Of a stretch of DNA of 64,000 nt, positions 40,997-49,430 are shown piece after piece (the stretch's first letter is position 1; every line of letters begins with the position of its first letter). Position numbers and translations under genes: made by a program. Origin of the DNA: Symbiodinium natans (taxonomy: Eukaryota > Sar > Dinophyceae > Suessiales > Symbiodiniaceae); NCBI GenBank assembly GCA_905221605.1, contig CAJNDS010000358.1:901001-965000 (forward strand), given 5' to 3'. Below the pieces are notes generated by a model. The model worked only from the letters and a program-made list of their open reading frames with translations, made no database searches and had not been told where the DNA came from.

Positions 40997-43900
40997 CTGC
41001 ATATGCGTATGCACATTATATATATATATACACACATGTAGGAGTTATATCGGGGAATAGGATCAATTGTCACTTCGAGGGGTCCCTCCTTATACCTTGG
41101 GAATCCCAGCTAAGGACTGCTTAGGGAGAAGATCCCAACATACACCCCTTCATTCCTGAGCCGAGCCCACCTGCAAACTGTCTCAGGGCTTAGGGTTTAG
41201 GGTTTAGCTGATACAAACCCTAAACCTTAAGACATGCATACACTCAGCCACTCAGGTTTATCATCTTGTCCGGCCAGTATCCCTTTCATGGCAAGACGAA
41301 GGCGCCAGGGCCTGGGGGTCTTCAGCTCAGGATGCTTGTTTAGGGTTTAGGGTTTAGGGTTCAGGGTTTAGGGTTTAGGGTTTAGGGTTCAGGGTTTAGT
41401 GTTCAGGGTTTAGGGTTTAGGGTTTAGGGTTTAGGGCTCGAGAGCCTTCGTGAATTCTACACTAAACCCAAACCCTATACGGGTTTTGGAATCTGCGCTT
41501 TCAAACTCACAGGGCATTTTGGGATGTGATGCGGGCCGGGAGTCCTCATAGGCGGGCGCTGGGGGACATGGAGATGTTATTGCTGGGCTTGCCCTCGGAT
41601 GTAGAAGGCCCTAAACCCTAAACCCTAAACCCTAAACCCTAAACCCTAAACCCTAAACCCTGAACCCGAGCTCCAAGCAGCAGAAGGCGTCGTAAGGTCT
41701 TGCTACTGTCGCTCCATCAGACCTGATTCTCAGGAGGAGCTTCTGCACAAAATACGCGGCGAGATCGGCGTTTGGAACTCTTTGTTGGGCGTGTTTAGGG
41801 TTTAGGGTTTAGGGTCTAGGGTCTAGGGTTTAGGGTTTAGGGTTTAGGGTTTAGGGTTTAGGGTTTAGGGTTTAGTGTCAAGTAAGGCCTGGTGCATGAG
41901 CAAGTCTTTGAAAGCCATGGTTCCAGAGAGCCAGCCAAGGAAAGGAGCCAGTCAGTTTCAAGAGCGCCCGATGGAAGAAAATCTCCAAAGAAGGTGGGGT
42001 TTAGGGTTTGGGATTTGGGGTTTGGGGTTTAGGGTTTAGGGTTTAGGGTTAGGGTTTAGGGTTTAGGGTTTGTGGTTGGGGGTTTAGGGTTTAGGGTTTG
42101 GGGTTGAGGGTGGCTCAGTCAGCGCCATGTGTCGCGGGTTTAGAGTTTGGAGTTGAGGGGGTCCCCTTGTCGAGGCCAGGACGCAAAAGAGTCGGGTTTA
42201 GGGTTTAGGGTTTAGGGCTTAGGGTTTAGGGTTCAGGGTTTAGGGTTTAGGGTTGAGGGTTGAGGGTTGAGGGATCCCGCTGAAAGTCAGCAAGGTCGGC
42301 TTCCAAAGATAAAAGAGGTTTAGGGCGCATGTGGCCAAGTCAGAAACCCAGACCTCTTGGGAGGATCCAAAACGTAGAACCCCCCAAACCCTAAACCCTA
42401 AACCCTAAACCCTACAGTTTTAGGTAGTCCCACCTAAATAGCTTTTGTTCTGAACCCTAAGGCTGCACAGACACCCCCCAATAGTACCCTGTACAACTAT
42501 AGGGTCATTCTTAGTAACCTTTAACTTCCTGTTGGTTCGTAGGGAATGGGGGAATGTCCCCCTATATATATATATATACCCTTGAAGGGATTATACAGGA
42601 TACCCTCATTCCCTCACTCCCTAAACCCTAAACCCTAAACCCTAAACCCTGTTTAGATTCTCCCCGGGGTTTCGGAAGCATCCCCCAAGGTAAGTCCGTC
42701 CTGGTGGAGCTCTTGCGAAAGAAGCCCCTGGGCTGCTACTCTTTGTACCTAGTTTAGGGTTTAGGGTTTAGGGTTTAGGGTTTAGGGTTTAGGGTTCAGG
42801 GTCTAGGGTCCAGGGTCTAGGTTTTAGGATGACCCCGTGAGAAAAAATTGCAGGTTTAGTGGTAATCGCAGCACGTTTCCCTGAACCCTCAACCATCAAC
42901 CCTCATCCCTAAACCCTAAACCCCAAAGCACATATTATATGGGCAGTTTTCTAGATTAGGGGGGGGTCCTTTTTGGTTACCTCATCGCAAGGATCCCCCC
43001 CTCCGCCCAAAGAAACGCAAATTTAGAGAACCACCTATTTTGTTATGGGGGCCCCAAACCCCAAAGCCGGACGGAGGGCTTTCTAGGTGGCCCCAGGGTC
43101 GCAACTTTGTAAGACCCCAGGCGTCCACAGGAATCCCATTGGGGTTTAGGGTTTCGGGGGCCTGTTTCCGGGTTTGAGGGCTTCGTGTGTTATAGTGGTA
43201 CTCTTCCGTGTTTTGTGGGGTATAGCACATATTAATACATATTCTTCTGTCATGAGCTTGGTACTAACCCGGACCCTTGGGAGGATCCAAAAAATAGATC
43301 CCCTAAAAACTGACCCCAATAGGTTTTGGGTACCCCAAAGCCTAAACCCTAAATCCATTTGGTTTTATTGGATCCTCCCAAGAAATCTGGGAATGTAACC
43401 CTAAACCCTAAACCCTAAACCCTAGGCTTCTGCATAACACCCAGGCCTGAGAACAGGTGCTCTGTGGCCGACGCCCTGCGCCATGAATGGCTCAAGGTCC
43501 AGGCTGGATATGGGGTTTAAGGTTCAGGGTTTAGGGTTTAGGGTTTAGGGTTTAGGGTTAATCTTGTACCACGATTATGAGCATGAGTACTATGAGTAAT
43601 GTTGTTAATGTAATGTTCTTTCTGATTCCGGGTCTGGTTGTTCCCTGCCTTCTCTTGGTAGCCCAGTGGCACCCTTTACTTTTAAATATAAATCTTGGGT
43701 TCCCTTCTAAGGTAACCAACCCTAAACCCTAAACCCTAAACCCTAAACCCTAAACCCTAAACCCTAAACCCTAAACCCTAAACCCTAAACCCTAAACCCT
43801 AAACCCTAAGCCCTAAGCCCTAAGCCCTAAGCCCTAAGCCCTAAGCCCTAAGCCCTAAGCCCTAAGCCCTAAGCCCTAAACCCTAAGCCCTAAACCCTAA

Positions 43901-46900
43901 ACCCTAAACCCTACACCCTAAACCCTAAATGTAATATGGTTGCTGGGCTACCAAGTTCTGGAGACTGCCGCTGGAAGGAGAAGTGTAATCTTTCTGGGCA
44001 GATGAAAAAGCAAAAGCCGGGATTTATACCAAGCATGGGCTTGTTTGAGCAGTTTAGGCTGAAAGCACTACATGTGAGTGAGTCTGTGTGTGTTTGTGTG
44101 CGTGTGTGTTTAGCTAGCCAAGTGGTTCGCACTGTTCCCACAGGTGAGGGTTGAGAATGTTGGACCCTAAGCCCTAAACTCCTTCACCCCCAACTTGATT
44201 CGCAATGGGACGGCATCTGGCGCCGCAGATGCCTCAGATATCTGGGGATTGGGGTTTTGTACCCTCAGCACTAAACCCCAAAATCATAACTCGGCTCTAC
44301 ACCCCTAAACCCCTAAACCCCTAATGTTGACCTAGTAATTATAACCCCCCCCCCTTCAATCAAACCCCCCCAAATAGAGTGAGGCCCCTTTGAATAAGGA
44401 TTCCTTTCCTTAGAGAGAATTAGAGAGGATCAGAGAGAATCACTCAGGATTCCTGTCCTTAGAGAGAATTAGAGAGGATCAGAGAGAATCAGAGAGGATC
44501 AGAAAGGATCAGAGAGAATCAGAGAGGATCATAGGGAATCAAACAAAGAAAAACGGACCCCCCCAAAAAAAACAAGCCCCGACTGGCGTACTTTATTTCC
44601 AGGGCTTTTTTATTGCGGCCGGGACACCTGGCGTACTTTAATGTTAGGGGCTTTAGTAATACTAGGTTAACATTAAACCCCCAAACCCTAAACCCTAAAC
44701 CTCAAAGGGCCCTAAAGAGCCCTCCAACCTCTTGCCTTCCAAGAGATGGCGGACCTTTCAGTTGTGGCGCATGTGTGGGGCTACAGCCACCCAGAGCTTC
44801 ACCCTAAACCCTAAACCCTAAACCCTAAACCCTAAACCTTAATTACGGAATATACCCTAACCCCCTAATTAAGGAATATACCCTAACCCCTTAATTAAGG
44901 AATATACCCTAACCCCTGAATTAAGAATTATAACCCCTAATTCATAGTTATGATCCTTAGTATAAATTTGGGAATCTTCCTTAACTAAGGAATATACCCC
45001 TAATTCATAATTATGATCCTTAGTATAAATTAGGGTATCTTGCTTAGTTAAGGGGTTTTGGAAGATCTGGGCAGGTAGAGATGCCCAGCGCGCAAATCAT
45101 GGAAGGAATCGTCAACACTATGATCCAGCTGCTCGGCGAGAGAAAGCATCTGAAACCCGGAGTAGGGAGCCCGAAATCGGAGCATGACACCCTTTCACTA
45201 TATCCCCCTTTGGATTTATCTTATTTTGTGTTTATATAAAACCCAAGAGGATATCATAAATTATTGTTTTTTATTAAGGTTCTCAGGGGAGTACAGTGAT
45301 TGAGAAGGTTTGGGGCTTAGGGTTTAGGCTTGAGGGTTTAGGGTTCAGGTTTTAGGGTTTAGGGGTATAGTGGACCCAGCTTACGACGCGTGCCGGAGGC
45401 CCAATGAAATCCGGGACAACATGGGGGTTTTACGAAAATAAGGGCACCTTCTTGGGTCCTTATTGTAAGGGAATCCCACTATTCGGGGATCTATTTTGGG
45501 GTCCCCTGAACCCTAAACCCTAAACCCTAAACCCTAAACCGTCCCTATTTTCGTAAACCCGCATGTCAGAGTGGTTTTCGCACTGCGAAGACATCTCTCC
45601 TCAGAGTGTGGCGGGCTCTCAGGGAGGTCATGACAAACCCCGGCAGCCTTTAACAAAAACGGGTGTAGGGTTTAGGGTTTAGGGTTTAGGGTTTAGGGTT
45701 TAGGGTTTCGGAGAGTTGCAACCCTAAGCCTGGAGCCCGGAGACCGGCGAAACGAAAGAGCCCGAAGCCCGTCTTGACCTAAGGTTTCAGTCCCTCAACC
45801 TCATGCAGAAAGCTGCGCTCACTGCCCTCGCCTGGCGTGCTTCGGATGAGGACATCACTGCAGAAGTTTTCCTTGGGGGGGGGGGGGGGGGGGTTGCGTT
45901 GCTAGGGTGAGGGTTTAGGGTTTAAGGTTTAGGGTTGCCTGCGAATGATGGCAAAGAATATTGGTAGCCCAGTGGTGCCCTTTTCCCTGTTTTGGGGTTC
46001 TAGGTTCCCTTATAAAGGAACCAACCCAAAAAAGGGTGCCCTTATATTAATATGGTTACTGGGCTGCCAAGAATAGATCGGGGGGCCTTGAATTGGGATG
46101 TTCCCCCTTTCTAACAGTCTGCAGTAGAAGGGGGAACATGCCAAGTTAGAATACTTGGAGGTTCATGGGTACTTATGAGTAGGGTTATAAGTACCCTGGG
46201 TAAGGTTACCAGTACACTTTGGGAAGGCTGGTCTAGCATATGTACATAGGGACCATAAGAGAATACCATTAGTAGTTGCTTCGACCCTGATATTGCACAT
46301 CTCCACACATCAGAACTCCTTCGCTTTATGTCCTCGTACATCCAGACTCCGAATCTTTGCAGTCGCAACCCATGGCTTAGGGTTTATAGGGTTTAGGGTT
46401 CCGGGCCTGGGTTGAGGGTTTAGGGTTTAGGGTTTAGGGTTTAGGGTTGAGGGTTTTGCGTTTAGGGGCAGGCGTAAGCCCTTCACCACACGTGCGAGGA
46501 CACGCAACACTTGAGGCAGATCTTCGAATGCTTGGACAGAGATGGCACCTCGGCTTACTTTCTGCTGCCGGGGTAGTTTTTTTGAGTCACGCTTATATTG
46601 GGCGGGTATAATGCTTATATTGGCTGTTGGTGCTGGTTGTTGGTGCTGGTTGTTGGTGCTGGTTGTGGTGGCGGGGCTTAGGAGGAGGGGTGCGCAAGGT
46701 GCGTGTCGAGCTCCTTTGTGGCATGCTCTCGTGCTGCCTAAAAGACAAAAACTCGTATGCCAAAGCCCGCCGAGCCAACCACTCAGCTGCATGGCCCGTA
46801 ATCCCTCAAGAACTCTGGGAGGTACATGGCTGACAGAAATCGCACACCCAATGGCCTCGAAAAGCCTACCAATCAACCTCGGCCCCCTAAACCCTGAACC

Positions 46901-49357
46901 CTAAACTGTTAGCCTAAACCCCAAACCCTAAACCCTAAACCCCAAACCCTAAACCCTAAACCCTAAACTTTCATCCTGAACTTTCCGAGGAAATGGGCAT
47001 ATGACCATTGGAGAGCTCCGCGGAGCGTTCGCAGAGGTTCGGCAGCCAAAAAGGGTTGGTGCCGTTTGTTTTTGCATGTTTTTCTTTTGTTGTTTGTTGT
47101 TTTGGGTTTAGGGTTTAGGGTTTAGGGTTTAGGGTTTAGGGGTTATCCATTATTATTCTATGTGTTTTGTATTATTTCTGTTTACGTATGAGTTATTCAT
47201 TGTTCTATGTATTGTTGTGTGTATTTATGTGTATTGAAACAAGAATAACAGTTGGCAATCGGTTTGTGGCTAGTGTTAGTCCGAAATTTTGCAATCACAA
47301 GGGTTCCTCGGCACTCGGCGTGTATAAGCGCCATAGTTTGGGATGCTCCCCCTCATACTAACACAGTCCTTAACAGGGATTCTGGCACCCCCGTAAACCC
47401 TAAACCCTAAATCCCCTACTACAGTCCCCATTAAAGCTTGCTAGCATAAGGCGGAGCATCCCAACCGTTAACTACTATTTGCTTAAGAGCACCCCCCAAA
47501 AGAAGATAATCATATTTATGTCACCACTACAAGGACGAACATCTCATTTTTTGGGGTGGTTCTGCAGCAAACAGTAGTTAAGGGTTCCTAAGAATGACCT
47601 AATAGTATCTAGCCGCCCAGGTTTCAAGCGCAGTGCTCCAAAGTAATTCAGGAGAGCACCGACTTGTTTCGACCTTAGGAGCATTTTCTGGACTCCTCGG
47701 ATTAGGGTTTAGGGTTTAGGGTTTGGGGTTAGCCGGCAGCCTCCAAAGTCCGTTGCTCAAAAAAGGGTTTGGGGTTTAGGGTTGAGGGTGTAGGGTAAGG
47801 TCTTAGGGTTTAGGGTTTAGGGTTTAGGGTTTAGGGTTTAGGGTTTAGGGTGTAGGGTGTAGGGTTTAGGAAAAGCCTCAAAGCCTTCCAAAAGCTCCCA
47901 GAAGCGCCCCAGAGGTCGGTGTGACCTTGCCGGGCGGGCTAAGCCTATGCGGAGTTGGTACAGATGGTGGCTCGCCCGGGGCTGTCGCAGCACCAGTTCG
48001 GGTCAACTTCAAGTCCTAGGACTAGGGTTTAGGGTTTAGGGTTTAGGGTTTAGGGTTTAGGGTTTAGGGTTTAGGTTTAGGGTTTAGGGCCGGTGTCCAG
48101 AGTTTGGGGCCTTGGATGTGCAACAGATGTCGGGGGTGAGTACCTGCGAGCCGCCCCCTGCTCGCTACCCTAAACCCTAAACCCTAAACCCTAAACCCTA
48201 AACCCTAAACCCTAAACCCTAAACCCTAAACCCTAAACCCGAGGCAACGACACCATTGAGTACACGGAGTTCCTGGCAGCAGCACTGGACACCTACTAGC
48301 CGAGTGAGCACACTTTTTACACTCTTTGGGATACTAGAACCCCCTATCAGAACTGAAAGTGTGCACCTTCTTTGGGGGCTTGTGAGCTCAGCAACCAAGG
48401 ACAAGAAGAAGGTGCTGAAAGAAGATGTCGTTTGGGAAGCCTTCAAGATTTTCGATGCAGATGGAAGTGGCACCGTCACGAAGGCAGAGCTGTTCCTTAC
48501 CGGCTGAGTGAGCACAGTTTATGGGGTACTATAAGCCCCCTAGAGAGCTGAAAGTGTACACTTTTTTGGGGGGCTTATGAACTCAGCAACTCAGGTGCAA
48601 ACTGCTCACTTCGGGACGGACGAGCGACAAGAGCAAGCAGGAGAAGGAGTCGAAACTCGGTTGTTTTTTTTTTTTTTTTTTGGGGGGGGGGGGGGCGTTA
48701 TATATATATATATATACACATATGTGTTTTTTCTGACTTGGCTTTATAAGGGACCCAAAACCCTAAACCCTAAACCCTAAACCCTAAACCCTAAACCCTA
48801 AACCCTAAACCCTAAACCCTAAACCCTAAACCCTGTTTTTTCAGAGGGTTTATAATGGCCAACCCAGGAAAGCAATCGAGGCGTTTCTTGATAGCTACGA
48901 CACTTCGGGCGACGGCGTGGTGGATTTCGATGAGTTTATGGGGATGCTGGATGAGAGTCACACAAAGAGCCAGAGCAAGCAGGTGAGCACGACCACAAAC
49001 TTGGAAAGTGCAGAACCGTCTGCTAAAAATTCATACTTCGGGTTTTTCTGTTCAAACCTTTCGGGGGCGGCCGGCGAAAAAGAGCAGGTCACACCCTCTG
49101 TATCTTCTAGGCAGCAAAATAGACAAACTGTCCGGCGCTCAACAGCTGCAGGAAAAGAGAGCGAAGCTTGCCAGGCCATACTTGGAGGGTCATGGTACTT
49201 ATTAACCAATGATAACTTGTACTTCTTATTGTACTTATAGCCATATTAGGGCACTTAACGGGCTTATTAGTGGGTTATAAGTACAGTTATCTTTGGTTAG
49301 TAGGTACCATGAACCTCCAAGTATCGGGCTGTTCCAGGATGTTGCAGGAGCATGTAA
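39440..49357 (+). CDS. Calcium-dependent protein kinase (CDPK), about 18 exons
   Basis: N-lobe exon 39440-39961: LGSGSFGVV loop, VAVKTI lysine, FRDLKTEN catalytic loop, LIDFGL. Exon 40055-40166: AGTPYSVAPEL activation segment. Then 41256-41301 (FIILSGQYPFHGKTK), 41734-about 41780 (EELLHKIRGEIGVW), 41963-41993 (SARWKKISKE), 42690-about 42728 (KSVLVELLRKKP), 43445-43496 (NRCSVADALRHEWLK), 43956-44073 (GLFEQFRLKALH), 45791-45850 (NLMQKAALTALAWRASDE, junction domain), then EF-hands: 46499-46544 with 46990-47044 (loop DRDGNGHMTIGE), about 47943-47975 (AELVQMVA), 48244-48287 (GNDTIEYTEF), 48400-48501 (loop DADGSGTVTKAE), 48587-about 48660, 48868-48982 (loop DTSGDGVVDFDE), 49111-49178, 49322-49357 (stop TAA). 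Family role: calcium-activated Ser/Thr kinase. The frame is broken near 40138-40148. Exons between 44073 and 45791 (for example IMEGIVNTMIQLLGERKHLK at about 45085) are unassigned. Confidence 0.85.
39962..40054 (+). mobile_element. Introner, family L, forming a complete CDPK intron
   Basis: 93-bp intron: GGA|GCAACTTAGTAGCTGAG ... CTCAGCAACCAAG|GCAAAG. The element arms are GCTGAGTGAGTACCC and GAACTCAGC. GCA is duplicated; removal with one copy restores PYRPGAKITRAAGTPY in phase 0. The donor dinucleotide is GC. Confidence 0.85.
40885..41035. repeat. TATATG/CATATG microsatellite in a CDPK intron
   Basis: Blocks of (TATA)n, (GTATAT)n and (GCATAT)n, self-complementary. A short family D remnant (41090-41131, GGGAATCCCAGCTAAGGACT) follows. 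Confidence 0.85.
43655..43955 (+). mobile_element. Introner, family B, with a telomere-like array in its middle
   Basis: Left arm TTGGTAGCCCAGTGGCACCC, right arm AATATGGTTGCTGGGCTACC. The centre between AACCAACCC and TGTAATATGG is a 217-bp array of CCCTAAA, then about ten pure CCCTAAG units (43808-43870), then CCCTAAA. A TTCT repeat flanks the element (43651 and 43956). Confidence 0.8.
44398..44535. repeat. AGAGAGAATCAGAGAGGATC tandem repeat
   Basis: About seven copies of a 10-20 base unit, plus a longer duplication starting AAGGATTCCT/CAGGATTCCT. Confidence 0.75.
44728..44804 (+). CDS. Possible exon within the CDPK region
   Basis: Reads AFQEMADLSVVAHVWGYSHP before a CCCTAAA array. It does not fit the CDPK junction, so it may be an alternative or unrelated exon. 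Confidence 0.35.
44841..45076. mobile_element. Compound family F introner with internal tandem repeats
   Basis: Right end AGGGGTTTTGGAAGATCTGG is typical of family F. The left arm is amplified: TTAATTAAGGAATATACCCT occurs about four times, and ATAATTATGATCCTTAGTAT twice. Confidence 0.6.
45198..45300 (+). mobile_element. Introner, family I, second copy
   Basis: TATATCCCCCTTTGGATT at the left, CCCAAGAGGATATCATAAA in the centre and AAGGTTCTCAGGGGAGTA at the right, matching 19990-20094 along its length. Confidence 0.75.
45424..45560. mobile_element. Introner, family H, with telomere-like units in its middle
   Basis: GGGGGTTTTACGAAAATAAG and CTATTTTCGTAAACCC are complementary; a CCCTAAA run (45511-45541) sits between the arms. 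Half copies occur at 51916-51948 and about 63140-63180. Confidence 0.75.
45961..46071 (+). mobile_element. Introner, family B, inside a larger CDPK intron
   Basis: TTGGTAGCCCAGTGGTGCCC and GGTTACTGGGCTGCCAAG ends, AAAAAAGGGTGCCC inside. The host intron (45851-46498) is itself flanked by GACA. Confidence 0.8.
46093..46220. mobile_element. Short family D copy followed by a truncated family C copy
   Basis: TTGGGATGTTCCCCC and GGGGGAACATGCCAA (46093-46144) enclose only 20 bases. Five bases on, ACTTGGAGGTTCATGGGTAC starts a C element whose right arm is missing. Confidence 0.65.
47338..47463. mobile_element. Introner, family D, with three telomere-like units inside
   Basis: TTGGGATGCTCCCCCTCATA and TAAGGCGGAGCATCCCAA ends; CCCCGTAAACCCTAAACCC at the centre. 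Confidence 0.7.
47472..47577. mobile_element. Introner, family E
   Basis: CTACTATTTGCTTAAGAGCA and TCTGCAGCAAACAGTAG ends, eight bases after the preceding family D copy. Confidence 0.75.
48170..48240 (-). repeat. CCCTAAA array abutting a CDPK exon
   Basis: Ten CCCTAAA units ending CCCGAG|GC, where the final AG serves as acceptor for the EF-hand exon at 48244. Confidence 0.9.
48288..48399 (+). mobile_element. Introner, family L, forming a complete CDPK intron
   Basis: 112-bp intron: CTG|GACACCTACTAGCCGAG ... CAGCAACCAAG|GACAAG. GACA is duplicated. Removal joins EFLAAAL to DKKKVLKEDVVWEAF in phase 0, exactly as expected between CDPK EF-hands 2 and 3. The donor is GA. Confidence 0.85.
48503..48594 (+). 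mobile_element. Introner, family L, CDPK intron
   Basis: GGCTGAGTGAGCACAG to GAACTCAGCAACTCAG. It joins TKAELFLT to QTAHFGTDERQEQ; the exact splice point is ambiguous (acceptor at 48586 or 48594). Confidence 0.75.
49179..49321 (+). mobile_element. Introner, family C, last CDPK intron
   Basis: ACTTGGAGGGTCATGGTACT and GGTACCATGAACCTCCAAG arms pair along about 60 bases. Flanked by TAC/TAT. Removal leads to a short tail YRAVPGCCRSM and TAA. Unlike other cases the base after the upstream exon is T, so the splice dinucleotides are unclear. Confidence 0.75.
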
Positions 49358-49430
49358 CAGGTCACTCCTCGGATCGGATGTGTGGCTTAAGATTCCGCAG
49401 GTGTAGTAAGCCGGCCCACGGCTGCCGCAG

